Positions 1 to 9,271 of a DNA stretch of 64,000 nt are shown in pieces. The stretch covers positions 62,001-126,000 of the forward strand of contig NZ_CAJPUY010000003.1 in NCBI RefSeq assembly GCF_905397275.1. The letters run 5' to 3'. Below the pieces are notes generated by a model. That model searched no databases. It saw only the letters and a list, made by a program, of their open reading frames with translations, and had not been told where the DNA came from. The position numbers were made by a program, and so were the translations under genes. This stretch comes from Cupriavidus yeoncheonensis. GTDB lineage: Bacteria > Pseudomonadota > Gammaproteobacteria > Burkholderiales > Burkholderiaceae. Position 1 is the first letter of the stretch. Each line of letters starts with the position of its first letter.

Positions 1-302
1 AACAGCGTGATCGCCACCATCAGCAGCCGGCGCCGCCCGAAACTGTCGGACAGCTTGCCGTACAGCGGCGTGGCGACCGTCGAGGTGATCAGGTACGCGG
101 TCACGATCCACGACAGGTGCCCGAACCCGTTCAGGTCATTGGCAATCGCCGGCACGGCCGGAATGACCACGGTCTGGTCCAGCGCCGCCAGCAGGATGCA
201 GAGCACGATGCCGCCGATGACGCGCATGATGGCGTGGTGGTCGCTGGCGGAGACAAGGGGAATCGAAGCGTTGGCCTGACTGGCCGGGGTAAGCGAGGAC
301 AT
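1..302 (-). CDS. MFS drug efflux transporter, DHA2 family (5' part only)
   Basis: The N-terminal ~100 residues of a membrane transporter; the rest lies outside the window. The ATG is at 302-300, and the reading frame stays open to position 1. After a ~25-residue polar N-terminus comes a hydrophobic first helix containing LDQTVVIPAVPAI, the usual motif of 14-helix DHA2 (EmrB/QacA-like) drug:H+ antiporters. The loop PLYGKLSDSFGRRR is the MFS motif A between helices 2 and 3. The family exports hydrophobic drugs across the inner membrane using the proton gradient; the substrate cannot be read from this fragment. An inverted repeat lies about 140 bp upstream (444-459). Family assignment is firm, substrate unknown. 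Confidence 0.85.
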   Translation of the reverse strand, partial: MSSLTPASQANASIPLVSASDHHAIMRVIGGIVLCILLAALDQTVVIPAVPAIANDLNGFGHLSWIVTAYLITSTVATPLYGKLSDSFGRRRLLMVAITL

Positions 303-603
303 GGGCAGAACAACAGCAAGCGCGCAGCCAGATGGCCGCAAGCGGGCAACAAATCAGGGGACTGGCCGGCCGGGAGTCCAGGCGCGCGGCGGGTTGAGAC
401 GGAGGGCGCCGCGGCGGATGGCCGGATTCACGAATTCAGCAACCGCATAATTATATGCGTGTATCGCATATGGCGTGCGGCTGTGCAACAACGAGGCGGT
501 CAGGAACGGTGACTCCCGACCGAATGCGCCTAATCCGGCACCGAAAAGGACCGGGGCAAAGGCAGCGGTGCGCCTGGTGCGCACCGCGCTGGGAATCCGG
601 CAG
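303..603. other. Intergenic region upstream of the DHA2 transporter
   Basis: This stretch has no convincing gene. It should hold the promoter of the minus-strand transporter. The only structure seen is the palindrome at 444-459 with a further half-site CGCATA at 465-470. Short open frames here have no family resemblance or ribosome binding site. Confidence 0.5.
444..459. promoter_or_regulatory. Candidate operator, CGCATA-N4-TATGCG
   Basis: A perfect 6-bp inverted repeat with an AT-only spacer (CGCATAATTATATGCG), followed by another CGCATA at 465-470. It is the only AT-rich patch in the region upstream of the minus-strand efflux gene. Palindromes of this kind are typical sites for MarR or TetR repressors of drug pumps. 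No such regulator is visible in the window next to it, so the role is inferred. Confidence 0.35.
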
Positions 604-1047
604 CTAGCGGCTGCCGCCGTGGATATAGTGCTCGAGCTGCTCGATGATGAACTGCTGCTCGGAGATGATGTCCTTCACCAGGTCACCGATCGACAGCATG
701 CCGAGCAGGTCTTCGCCGTTCATCACCGGCAGGTGGCGCATGCGATGCTTGGTCATCAGCGCCATGCACTCGTTGGTGCTCTGGTCCCCGCTGACGTAGA
801 TGACCGACGACGTCATGATGTCGCGCACCAGCGTGTCGCGCGACGAACGCTGCATCAGGATCACCTTGCGCGCATAGTCACGCTCGCTCAGGATGCCAAC
901 GATCTTGCCGTGCTCCATCACCAGCACGGCACCGATGCCTTTTTCCGCCATCAACTGCAGCGCGGCATACACCGTCGCCGTGGGCGGAATGCTGAAGATG
1001 GACTGGCTTGGCTTGGACTCTACGACCTGGCGTGCGGTTGTCATCAC
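604..1047 (-). CDS. CBS-pair (Bateman) domain protein
   Basis: A 147-residue protein made almost only of two CBS motifs (about residues 12-65 and 75-130) that fold together as one Bateman module. The segments GKIVGILSERDYARKV and EDLLGMLSIGDLVKDII show the usual G-x-hydrophobic-(S/T)-x-x-D ends of CBS repeats. Such modules bind adenosine nucleotides such as AMP, ATP or NAD(H) and act as energy sensors. It has no attached catalytic domain, so the partner is unknown. It stands alone on the minus strand, with a ~150-bp spacer to the TetR gene upstream. Confidence 0.88.
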   Translation of the reverse strand: MMTTARQVVESKPSQSIFSIPPTATVYAALQLMAEKGIGAVLVMEHGKIVGILSERDYARKVILMQRSSRDTLVRDIMTSSVIYVSGDQSTNECMALMTKHRMRHLPVMNGEDLLGMLSIGDLVKDIISEQQFIIEQLEHYIHGGSR

Positions 1048-1197
1048 CCACTCCTCTTCTGTCGATCATGCGCGGCGGCAGAAATGCCATGTCCTCCAGA
1101 TTAGCAAAGGATCGGGCGCCGTTACAGGGTGACTTACACGAATCTTCCTAAACACAGATCTGTACGAAACTGTCAGGTGCCCGACGGTACCGGGCCG

Positions 1198-1902
1198 CTA
1201 TGCCTGCGGGGCACCACCGAGTGCCGCCAGGCAAATGCGCCCCATCTGCTCCTGCCACGCATCGCCCGGCAAGGCAGCCTCATGCAATAACAGCCGGTAG
1301 CGGCGCGCGCCCCACACGGCCACCACCAGCGACACAACGGTTGCCTGGTCAACCATGACGGGCAGGTCATCGCAGGCAGCCAGCGCGCGCTGCCACGCCT
1401 GCGCCAGTTCGTCGAACACCCGCCGGTGATGCTTGGGCTCGGCGATGCGCGCTTCGAGCATCAGCATCTCGTGGTCGAACACGATGCCCGAGGCGGCATC
1501 GTCGGCCCCGCAGGTGATCGCCACCAGCCGCGCCACGCGCGTACGCCAGTCCTGGCCGACGGCCTGGGTGACCTCGGCATCGATGCGCCCCAGCAACCAT
1601 TCCACCGTATGCCGTACATAGCCGGAGAGTAGCGCTTCCTTGCCCGGGAAGTACTCGTACAGCGTACCGACCGAGAATCCAGCCTCCAGCGCCACCGCCC
1701 GCGTGGTCACGGCGTCCCATCCGCGGGCGCGCCAAATCCGAACAAAGGCGTCGTAGATGGCGTTGACGGTGAAGCGGGCGCGCTGCTGCGACGGGCGCTT
1801 GAGCGGCTTGCTGCGCGGCGCGGGGCGCCCCGGCTTTGCGCCCTGGCCTCGCTCCGCATTTCCGAACCCGGCTGCGGGCAGGCGGCGATAAATTCCTGGC
1901 AT
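1198..1902 (-). CDS. TetR/AcrR family transcriptional regulator
   Basis: About 234 residues from the ATG at 1902. The first ~40 residues are a basic, proline-rich extension. The helix-turn-helix follows (FTVNAIYDAFVRIW...TTRAVALEAGFSVGTLYEYF), with the TetR signature GTLYEYFPGKEALL. The C-terminal ligand domain is helical and specific to this regulator. The frame is open up to 1974, but that would overlap the divergent DUF2855 gene starting at 1959, so the inner ATG is preferred; no clear ribosome site supports either. Being divergent to that gene suggests it controls it and itself. Confidence 0.82.
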   Translation of the reverse strand: MPGIYRRLPAAGFGNAERGQGAKPGRPAPRSKPLKRPSQQRARFTVNAIYDAFVRIWRARGWDAVTTRAVALEAGFSVGTLYEYFPGKEALLSGYVRHTVEWLLGRIDAEVTQAVGQDWRTRVARLVAITCGADDAASGIVFDHEMLMLEARIAEPKHHRRVFDELAQAWQRALAACDDLPVMVDQATVVSLVVAVWGARRYRLLLHEAALPGDAWQEQMGRICLAALGGAPQA

Positions 1903-1958
1903 CGGGTTTTGGCTTCGTTCCGTAGCAAAAGCCGGAACCAACTCACAGGGGGGACAAG

Positions 1959-3079
1959 ATGACCAACACGCCATCCACCATTGCCGTCACGCGGCTGTTC
2001 ACACGCAAGGATGCCCTAAACGAAAGCCGGCTGGAAGCCGGCACGGAGCGCGCCGATGCCGCCGATGCCGAGGTGCTGTTGCGCATCGACCGCTTTGCGC
2101 TGACGACCAACAACATCACCTACGCGGCCTTCGGCGATGCCATGCAGTACTGGGACTTCTTTCCCACCGGACAGCCGGGCTGGGGCCACATGCCGGTGTG
2201 GGGCTTTGCCGATGTGGTGGCCTCGGGCGTGGAGGGCATCGATGTCGGAGAACGCTTCTATGGCTACTTTCCCATCGCCAGCCATCTGCGCGTGCAGCCC
2301 GTGCGCGTGACGGAACGCGGCTTCTACGATGGCGCCGAGCATCGCGGCAAGCTGACATCGGCGTACAACCAGTACACGCGCGTCAGCCAGGACGCAGCCT
2401 ACGCGCACGAACTGGAGTCCTACCAGATGCTGTACCGGCCGCTGTTCATCACCTCGTTCATGCTGGCGGATTTCCTGCAGGACAACCGCTTCTTCGGCGC
2501 CACGCGGCTGGTCGTGTCCAGTGCGTCGAGCAAGACCGCGTACCGTACGGCACCGCGTTTTGCCTGCAGGCGCTCCCGGGCATTTCCCTGGTTGGCCTGA
2601 CCTCCTCACGCAATCGCGCCTTCGTCGAGGGCCTGCGCTGCTACGGCGAAACCATCACTTATGACCAACTCGACACGCTGACGACGGACACGCCAACGCT
2701 CTACGTCGACTTTTCCGGCGATGAATCGTTGCGCGCACGGGTCCACCAGCACTTCGGCGCCTCGCTCGTCTATGACTGCTACGCCGGCTCCGCGCAGAAC
2801 ACCGCCTTCCTGCGCGACCTGCACCTGCCCGGGCCCAAACCCGAGTTCTACTTCGCGCCCGTGCAGATCCGCAAGCGCAACGCCGACTGGGGACCGCACG
2901 AAGTCAATCGCCGCTTCAACGCCGCCCAGCGGGCGTTCATCGACCACGCGCGCGAACCCGGCAACGGCTGGCTGTCGCTGATTCAGGAACGGGGATTCGG
3001 CGCGGCGCAGGAGAGGATCGCGCGGCTGGTGGCGGGCGGCGGAGAGCCGAGGGAAGGCTATGTCGTGGAACTGGGCTGA
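1959..3079 (+). pseudogene. DUF2855 family protein gene, frameshifted
   Basis: The reading frame starts at ATG 1959 with a GGGGG-type ribosome site and codes for a DUF2855 protein up to ...SSASSKTAY (codon 195). It then leaves frame and stops at 2600. The next frame continues directly with GTAFCLQALPGISLVGLTSS and runs to 3079. At 2539-2548 the pentamer CGTAC occurs twice in tandem; removing one copy restores one continuous protein of about 371 residues, the normal family size. DUF2855 proteins look like distant medium-chain dehydrogenase relatives with a Rossmann core; their reaction is unknown. As the sequence stands the gene is broken, unless the duplication is a sequencing error. Confidence 0.85.
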
Positions 3080-3147
3080 ATGTTGACACTGAATGCTGAC
3101 CAGTTGACCAGCGTCCCGCCGCAGGCGGGCGGGACGCTCCGAACCAC

Positions 3148-4596
3148 CTACTCCGTCAGCATCCTCACCTTCACCTTCTTCCCCTTGACCTTGCCGGCAT
3201 TGAGCCGGCGCACCGCTTCCCGGCCGATGGCACGATCCACCGCGATGTAGGTCGACATCTCCATCACGTTGATCTTGCCGATCTGTTCCTTGGTGAAGCC
3301 GGCGTCGCCCGTCAGCGCGCCCAGGATATCGCCCGGACGGATCTTTTCCTTGCGCCCGCCCAGCATCTGCAGCGTGACCATGGATGGCAGCAGGCGCTCG
3401 TTGCTGGCAGGCCGCAGTTCCGCCAGTGCGTGCCATTCGAATTCCCCGCCGTGGTGCTGCTCCAGGTTGCCCACGCGCCCCATCTCGTCCATGCTGACCA
3501 GGCTGAAGGCCCAGCCGTCCTCGCCGGCACGGCCGGTGCGGCCGATGCGGTGGATGTGGATTTCGGGGTCGGGCGTGACTTCCACGTTGATGACCGCTTC
3601 GAGTTGCGCGATATCCAGCCCGCGCGCGGCCACGTCGGTCGCCACCAGCACCGAGCAGCTGCCGTTGGCGAACTGCACCAGCACCTGGTCGCGGTCGCGC
3701 TGCTCCAGGTCGCCGTGCAGGGCCAGCGCCTGGAAGCCTTGCGCGCGCAGCAGGTCCACCAGGTCGCGGCAGCGCGCCTTGGTATTACAGAACGCCAGCG
3801 TGCTGGCCGGACGGAAATGGTCCAGCAGGCGGCCCACGGCGCCCAGCCGCTCGCCCTCATCGACCTCATAGAAATACTGGCGGATGCTGGTGCTGTCGTG
3901 CCGCTCGGCCAGCTTGACCTCCTGCGGCTTGCGCAGGAACTTCTGGGTGAGCTTGTCGATGCCGGGCGGATAGGTCGCCGAGAACAGCAGCGTCTGGCGC
4001 TCGCGCGGGCAGCGGCTGGCCACGTAGGCAATGTCGTCGAAGAAGCCCATGTCGAGCATGCGGTCCGCTTCGTCGAGCACCAGCGTGCTGATCGCCGACA
4101 GCTCCAGGCTGCCGCGGTCGATATGGTCGAGGATACGGCCCGGCGTGCCCACCACGACGTGCGCGCCATGGACCAGGCTGTCGACCTGCGGGCGCATCGG
4201 CGAACCGCCGCACAGCGTCAGCACCTTGATGTTCTCTTCGGCGCGCGCCAGGCGGCGGATTTCCTGGGTGACCTGGTCGGCCAGCTCGCGTGTGGGGCAC
4301 AGCACCATGGCCTGCACGTCGAAGCGGCGCGTGTCCAGCCGGTGGAGCAGGGCCAGCGCAAACGCGGCAGTCTTGCCGCTGCCGGTCTTGGCCTGGGCAA
4401 TCAGGTCATGGCCGGCCAGCGTCAGCGGCAGGCTGGCGGCCTGGATCGGCGTCATCTCGTCATAGCCGAGCTGGGCCAGCGTGGCCAGCATGGACGGCGA
4501 CAGGGGCAGGGCGGAGAAATCCGCGGCGGGGGCGCCGGCTTGCGGCGATTGCGAGTTTTCGTTCATGCCGGATTGTAGCAACGGGGTTTCGGTCAA
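3148..4596 (-). CDS. dbpA: ATP-dependent RNA helicase DbpA
   Basis: A 482-residue DEAD-box helicase that remodels 23S rRNA during large-subunit assembly. Helicase core motifs in order: F/Q region near 45-52, Walker A AKTGSGKT (69-76), PTRELA (101-106), TPGR (151-154), DEAD (175-178), SAT (206-208), then the RecA2 domain with HRIGRTGRAG. The C-terminal ~75 residues (from about MVTLQMLGGRKEKIRPGDIL) form the DbpA RNA-binding domain that recognises hairpin 92 of 23S rRNA and separates this family from RhlE or SrmB. An in-frame ATG at 4566 could be the true start, since the first ten residues are poorly conserved in character. Confidence 0.93.
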   Translation of the reverse strand: MTETPLLQSGMNENSQSPQAGAPAADFSALPLSPSMLATLAQLGYDEMTPIQAASLPLTLAGHDLIAQAKTGSGKTAAFALALLHRLDTRRFDVQAMVLCPTRELADQVTQEIRRLARAEENIKVLTLCGGSPMRPQVDSLVHGAHVVVGTPGRILDHIDRGSLELSAISTLVLDEADRMLDMGFFDDIAYVASRCPRERQTLLFSATYPPGIDKLTQKFLRKPQEVKLAERHDSTSIRQYFYEVDEGERLGAVGRLLDHFRPASTLAFCNTKARCRDLVDLLRAQGFQALALHGDLEQRDRDQVLVQFANGSCSVLVATDVAARGLDIAQLEAVINVEVTPDPEIHIHRIGRTGRAGEDGWAFSLVSMDEMGRVGNLEQHHGGEFEWHALAELRPASNERLLPSMVTLQMLGGRKEKIRPGDILGALTGDAGFTKEQIGKINVMEMSTYIAVDRAIGREAVRRLNAGKVKGKKVKVRMLTE

Positions 4597-4602
4597 CCGC
4601 CC

Positions 4603-5538
4603 TCAGGCGCGCTTTTTCGCCGGCACCGGTTCCCGCGGCTCCCATCCCAGACGCGCAAGCAGTGCCTGCGCGGCCGCCGGGGCGCGTTCCTTGGCGCCGT
4701 TGATGAAGAAGATGAAGACTTCACGTTGTCTGGCTGCCGGCGGCTTGTCTTCCACCTGCTCCAGCTCCGCCGGTGCCTTGCCCGCGGCCCAGGCATGCGC
4801 GTGCCCGGCCCATGCATCGAGCGCCTTCGGCCCGTAGCCGGTCTTCAGCTTCTCGCTGCTGTCCATCAGGCGCGCATAGACGAAATCCGTGGTCAGGTCC
4901 GCGATCGACGGAAACTTCGGCGAATCGGTGTAGACCGTGGCGGCCTGGTACTTTCGCGCGAGCTTCAGGTACTCGGGCGACCTGAAACTGTCATGCCGCA
5001 CTTCCAGCACGTGGCGCAGTTTCACGCCTTCCACCGAATCGGGCAGCAATTGCAGGAAGGCCTCGAAATCCTCGGCGTCGAACTGCTTGGTCGGGGCGAA
5101 CTGCCAGACCAGCGGCCCGAGTTTCGGGCCAAGTTCCGCAATGCCGCTGTCGATGAAGCGCGCGACCGAGTCGCCGGCTTCCGCCAGCACGCGGCGGTTG
5201 GTGGCAAAGCGCGAGGCCTTCACCGAGAACATGAAATCATCGGGCGTTTCATCGCGCCACTTGGCGAACGACGTGCGCTTCTGGGTGCCGTGATAGGTGC
5301 TGTTGATCTCGATGGCCGTCAGGTGGCGGCTCGCGTATTCAAGCTCGCGCGACTGCGCGAGCCCTTCGGGATAGAAGTTGTCGCGCCACGGCGCGTAGCT
5401 CCATCCACCGATGCCGACGCGTATCAGGGAACCGGCCGTGCCCGCTGCACCGGCCTTGCGCCGCGAAGCAGGCTGCGGTGCCGAGGCAGGCGATTCATCT
5501 GGCGTGGCTGCGGACTTGCCCGCGGTACGTGCTGCCAT
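4603..5538 (-). CDS. DUF72 (YecE-like) family protein
   Basis: 311 residues from the ATG at 5538, chosen because GGAG lies nine bases upstream; the frame is open to a TTG at 5568. After a ~40-residue Ala-rich lead comes the DUF72 TIM-barrel with the family opening VGIGGWSYAPWRDNFYP, then IEINSTYHGTQ, FSVKASRFATN, LGPLVWQFAP, EVRHDSF and VYARLMDSSEKLKTGY. DUF72 proteins resemble sugar-phosphate or endonuclease-IV-type barrels, but no reaction is established. It lies six bases upstream of dbpA (stop at 4603, dbpA start at 4596), so the two are probably co-transcribed. Confidence 0.85.
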   Translation of the reverse strand: MAARTAGKSAATPDESPASAPQPASRRKAGAAGTAGSLIRVGIGGWSYAPWRDNFYPEGLAQSRELEYASRHLTAIEINSTYHGTQKRTSFAKWRDETPDDFMFSVKASRFATNRRVLAEAGDSVARFIDSGIAELGPKLGPLVWQFAPTKQFDAEDFEAFLQLLPDSVEGVKLRHVLEVRHDSFRSPEYLKLARKYQAATVYTDSPKFPSIADLTTDFVYARLMDSSEKLKTGYGPKALDAWAGHAHAWAAGKAPAELEQVEDKPPAARQREVFIFFINGAKERAPAAAQALLARLGWEPREPVPAKKRA

Positions 5539-5634
5539 GGCGCGATACTCCGGGGAAGGGAGATTCAAAGTCTAGCGGGAAACCACGGCCAGCGGGAATG
5601 AAAAGACGGGACCGCCCAGGGAAGGCCGGCAACG

Positions 5635-5668
5635 AAAAAGCCGGAAGCAGGCTTGCGCCCCTTCCGGC
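5635..5668 (-). terminator. Rho-independent terminator after the DUF4382 lipoprotein gene
   Basis: On the minus strand GCCGGAAG (5668-5661) pairs with CTTCCGGC (5647-5640) across a 13-base loop and is followed by TTTTTC. It lies 25 bp past the stop of the lipoprotein gene. Confidence 0.8.
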
Positions 5669-5692
5669 TCGTCCGACCGCGGCTGGCTTCGC

Positions 5693-6907
5693 TCAGAACG
5701 AGAAGTTCTGGACCACGTCGGCGCTGTTTACATCCACCTGCTGCGTTGCCACCACGCCAGCGGAGCTGGTGGCCTGCACGCTGTATTTGCCGCCTGCCGC
5801 GCCATCAGGCTGCAGCGGGATCGGCAGCGCTGCCTGGTACGTGCCGATCACCGGCGCGGCAACCGGCAGCGCCGGCGCGGCCGCGAAGAAGCTGTAGGCA
5901 CCGGTATCGCTCGCGGCAGCCGTCGCGGCGATCTCGAAGGTACCGCCGCTGACCAGTTGCAGCGCGCGCAGCGTCGCCTCGGCAGATGCCGGCGAGACCG
6001 TCCCCGAAACCCGGCGGTAGGTCGAGGTCGGCAGCGACATCGGTGATGCGGAGGTCGAGATCGCGGTGCTGCCGCCCGCCACCACCGGCACGCCGCGCAC
6101 GATACCCGTGCCGCGGCCATTGGCAGCGCCCGGCACCACCACGACATCCACCGCGCCGGCAGTGCTGCTCTGCTCGATCGGCGACAACGTGAAGTTGCCG
6201 TTGGCATCCGCCACCGTGGCCTTCACCACCACGCCATTGCGCTCGGCATAGACGCTTGCGCCCGGGGCCGAACCCACCACGCCGGTCACCGCGCCGCTGA
6301 CCACGGTCGGTACCGCCGTCACCACCGGCTTCAGGCCAAAGCTGCCGTTGCCACGCTTCACCACCGACTTGCAAGCGTCGAAGTCCAGCACCAGGTCGGT
6401 CAGCGTGCCGGACGATACCGTGAATGGCCGGTTGATCTTGATGCCGGACTGCACCGCACTCGGCGTATCCAGCGATTGCTCGGTGCCGCCGGTAGGCACC
6501 ACCGAGTTGGCCAGCGCCGCCGAACCGCCCCCGGTGTTGGCGTCAAGCACCAGTCGCACCTGCTGGTAGTTGCCGGCTGGCAGTGCGGTCTGGCCCAGCG
6601 AAGTGAGCACGCCGTTGGTCAGCGACAGCAGATCGATCTTGCGCGCGGGCGACACGTCGATGTTGACCCAGCCGCTGGCAGTGGGATCGGCGTTGGCGCT
6701 GGTATGCACGCGCACCCTGTTGACGGTCACGAAGACATGGTCGAAGCCGCAGGCCGGCGCGTCAGTCATCGAGACCTTCAGCGTCCCCTGGCCGCCGCCA
6801 CCCGAGTCATCGCCACCGCCACCACCGCACGCTGCCAGCCCAAGGGCGCCGGACAGCGCCACGATGCGCATGGCCCTGGAAGAAAAACAGAAAGAAAAAG
6901 CCGACAC
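5693..6907 (-). CDS. DUF4382 domain lipoprotein
   Basis: A 404-residue exported lipoprotein. The GTG start at 6907 has GGAG seven bases upstream; an in-frame ATG at 6871 is the alternative. A hydrophobic signal ends in the lipobox LAAC, followed by a Gly-rich linker (GGGGGDDSGGGG). DUF4382 follows (about residues 40-190: GTLKVSMTDAPACGFDHVFV...), a beta-sandwich domain of unknown function. The C-terminal half is a Thr/Ser/Ala-rich region with two or three carboxypeptidase-regulatory-like beta repeats (VSGAVTGVVGSAPGASVYAE; RRVSGTVSPASAEATL). The protein probably sits on the outer membrane facing the periplasm or surface. Function unknown. Confidence 0.8.
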   Translation of the reverse strand: MSAFSFCFSSRAMRIVALSGALGLAACGGGGGDDSGGGGQGTLKVSMTDAPACGFDHVFVTVNRVRVHTSANADPTASGWVNIDVSPARKIDLLSLTNGVLTSLGQTALPAGNYQQVRLVLDANTGGGSAALANSVVPTGGTEQSLDTPSAVQSGIKINRPFTVSSGTLTDLVLDFDACKSVVKRGNGSFGLKPVVTAVPTVVSGAVTGVVGSAPGASVYAERNGVVVKATVADANGNFTLSPIEQSSTAGAVDVVVVPGAANGRGTGIVRGVPVVAGGSTAISTSASPMSLPTSTYRRVSGTVSPASAEATLRALQLVSGGTFEIAATAAASDTGAYSFFAAAPALPVAAPVIGTYQAALPIPLQPDGAAGGKYSVQATSSAGVVATQQVDVNSADVVQNFSF

Positions 6908-7417
6908 GGTATGTCTCCGCTCGTTTGTTTATGGGGTGCGCCGAGGATATGTTGCAACGTGCATATTCGCTGTAAGTGTTTGTAATGCGTTGTAAAGAAG
7001 CTTCCTCCATGTCTGCACGACCATTCAGGCGAACGGGTGCGGCCAGCTTCCGAGTGACCATGCAGTGCAGCGTCGCTTTTGCTGCGTCGCCATCGCGGCA
7101 GCAAGCATTGCCATTGACCATGGTTGCCGCGACCTCGCGCTGCACGGCGACACGCATTGCATGGCGGCGCAACGTCTCGCCATGCGTCGCTCGACGCCCC
7201 GGATCCCCGTGACGAACAGATACGTGAAAGCGCGCGCCGGGGCGACTCCGAGCGACGAAACGCGCACAAAACTGGTGGATTGCACCACCAACCTGCGTCG
7301 AATCCACGGTAACTGACGCGCCCACCTCAAGTCGGCCGGAGGGCCTCCGTTTACCTGCGCTGTGGAGATCCCACCTGCAACGCCCCCAACCATTCCCTAC
7401 GAAGGAAAACTGCCCCG
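6908..7417. other. Intergenic region between divergent lipoprotein and chemoreceptor genes
   Basis: No gene is supported in these 510 bp; short open frames on both strands are Arg-rich and lack family character. It must hold both promoters. A CGGAGGGCCTCCG inverted repeat lies near 7337-7349. No sigma-28 flagellar promoter could be recognised upstream of the chemoreceptor. Confidence 0.45.
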
Positions 7418-9217
7418 ATGTTCAACACCATCCGTGCCCGGATCATGGCCCTGTGCGTGGCCATTGTCGTCATCGCACTGGCCGTCAACGCTATGCTCGG
7501 CCAGCTGGTCGCCAACCGCTACAACAACGAAGCCATCGACAGCAGCCTGACGGCCGTACAGAACGGCCACGCCGCCGCCATCTCCGACTGGGTTGCCTCG
7601 CACAGCCAGATGATCAACTCGCTGCAGGACGCCGTGCAGCAGCCCGAACCCGACGCCGCGCTGAAACAGATCGCCGATGCCGGCGGCTTCACCAACGTCT
7701 ACGTCGGCTACGCGGACAAGACCGCCAGGTTCTCTAACCCGACCGGCATCCCGCCCGGTTACGATCCCACCGGCCGCCCCTGGTACAAGCAGGCCGTCGG
7801 CGCCGGCAAGCCGGTGGTGACGCCGCCCTATGTCGATGCCGGCACCGGCAAGCTGGTGGTCGCGTTCGCGGCACCGGTGGTCCGCGACGGCGGCGTGAAG
7901 GGCGTTGTCTCAGGCGACGTGGCCATGGACACCGTGATCGCCAACGTCAAGGCGATCCACCCCACGCCGGCGAGCTTCGGCATGCTGGTGTCGAAGAACG
8001 GCCTGATCGTCGCCCACCCCGACGACAAACTCACGCTCAGGCCCGTGTCGGAACTGATCCCGGCGCTGGGCGCCGACCAGCTCGCTTCGCTGCCGGGCGC
8101 GGCCCGGCCGCTCGAAGTGGAAGTCGCCGGCGTCGCCAAACTGCTGCGCGCGCGTGAGATCCCGAACTCCGACTGGATGGTGATCGTCGCACTGGACAAG
8201 TCCGAGGCCACCGCCGGCATGCGTTCGACGCTGATCGCCGCGGTGGTGGCGCTCATCATCATCGCGTGCGTGGCGGCGGTGGTGGCCGGCGCGGTAACAG
8301 CCGTATCGTTCCGCCGCCTGTCGCAGATCTGCGATGCCATGCGCGCGATCGGCTCCGGCGATGGCGACCTCGCGCAGCGCCTGCCTGCCCACGGACGCGA
8401 CGAAGTCGCGCAGATCGCGGTGGCATTCAATACGTTCGCCGACAAGCTCTGCACCGTCATGCGCGAAATCCGCGAGGCCAGCGAATCCGTGCGCGCCGCC
8501 TCCGAGGAAATCGCAGCCGGCAACGTCGACCTGTCGCGCCGCACGGAAAGCGCCGCGGCCAGTCTCGAGCAGACCGCGGCGTCAATGGAAGAGATCACGG
8601 CCACCGTATCGCAATCCGCGAACTCGGCAAGCCAGGCCAATGAATCCGTCGGCGCGGCGTCGCGCGTCGCCGCGAACGGTGGCGTGGTGATCGGCGAAGT
8701 GATCCGCACCATGGGCGAGATCGAAAGTGCCTCGGTGCGTGTGTCGGACATCATCAGCGTGATCGAAGGCATTGCCTTCCAGACCAACATCCTCGCGCTG
8801 AACGCGGCCGTTGAAGCCGCGCGCGCAGGCGACCAGGGACGCGGCTTCGCAGTGGTGGCGGGCGAGGTGCGCGCGCTGGCGCAACGCAGCGCGCAGGCGG
8901 CCAGGGAAATCAAGACGCTGATCGAATCGACCGTGGGCAGCGTGACCACCGGCTCGGGCCAGGTGCAGCGTGCCGGCGAGACCATGCATGAGATCGTCAG
9001 CAACGTCTCGAAGGTGACCAGCATCATCTCGGAGATCACGCACGCCGCCATCGAGCAGACGCGCGGCATCCAGGAAGTGAACAAGGCCGTCACGCAGCTG
9101 GACGAGATGGTGCAGCAGAACGCGGCGCTGGTGGAGCAATCCACGGCCGCGGCATCGGCGCTGCAGACGCAGGCGGCGAGCCTCGCGGGGGCGGTGGGGC
9201 AGTTCAGGCTCGGTTGA
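7418..9217 (+). CDS. Methyl-accepting chemotaxis protein with dCache sensor
   Basis: A 599-residue transmembrane chemoreceptor. Helix TM1 spans about 9-29. A periplasmic double-Cache domain follows (about 35-265), with [38 protein letters not shown], the amine/amino-acid-type Cache pattern. TM2 is at about 270-292, then HAMP ([24 protein letters not shown]) and the cytoplasmic coiled coil. Its hairpin tip carries [20 protein letters not shown], where CheA and CheW bind. There is no C-terminal CheR-binding pentapeptide. Ribosome site GAAGGA precedes the ATG. It stands alone without other che genes; the ligand is unknown. Confidence 0.93.
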   Translation: MFNTIRARIMALCVAIVVIALAVNAMLGQLVANRYNNEAIDSSLTAVQNGHAAAISDWVASHSQMINSLQDAVQQPEPDAALKQIADAGGFTNVYVGYADKTARFSNPTGIPPGYDPTGRPWYKQAVGAGKPVVTPPYVDAGTGKLVVAFAAPVVRDGGVKGVVSGDVAMDTVIANVKAIHPTPASFGMLVSKNGLIVAHPDDKLTLRPVSELIPALGADQLASLPGAARPLEVEVAGVAKLLRAREIPNSDWMVIVALDKSEATAGMRSTLIAAVVALIIIACVAAVVAGAVTAVSFRRLSQICDAMRAIGSGDGDLAQRLPAHGRDEVAQIAVAFNTFADKLCTVMREIREASESVRAASEEIAAGNVDLSRRTESAAASLEQTAASMEEITATVSQSANSASQANESVGAASRVAANGGVVIGEVIRTMGEIESASVRVSDIISVIEGIAFQTNILALNAAVEAARAGDQGRGFAVVAGEVRALAQRSAQAAREIKTLIESTVGSVTTGSGQVQRAGETMHEIVSNVSKVTSIISEITHAAIEQTRGIQEVNKAVTQLDEMVQQNAALVEQSTAAASALQTQAASLAGAVGQFRLG

Positions 9218-9233
9218 GTTGCCCGGCCCCGGT

Positions 9234-9264
9234 TGCGTGCCCCGCGATCCTGCGCGGGCACGCA
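9234..9264. terminator. Hairpin between convergent chemoreceptor and uraD genes
   Basis: TGCGTGCCC-CGCG (9234-9246) pairs with CGCGGGCACGCA (9253-9264) with a single bulged C and a six-base loop. It lies between converging stops at 9217 and 9272. There is no T-run, so it may be a weak or Rho-assisted end signal. Confidence 0.45.
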
Positions 9265-9271
9265 GCCGCCA

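Noticed and set aside
6976..7212. A 78-codon open frame in the gap before the chemoreceptor
   Set aside because: Arg/Ser/Ala-rich, no ribosome site, no similarity to known families; probably chance in GC-rich DNA.
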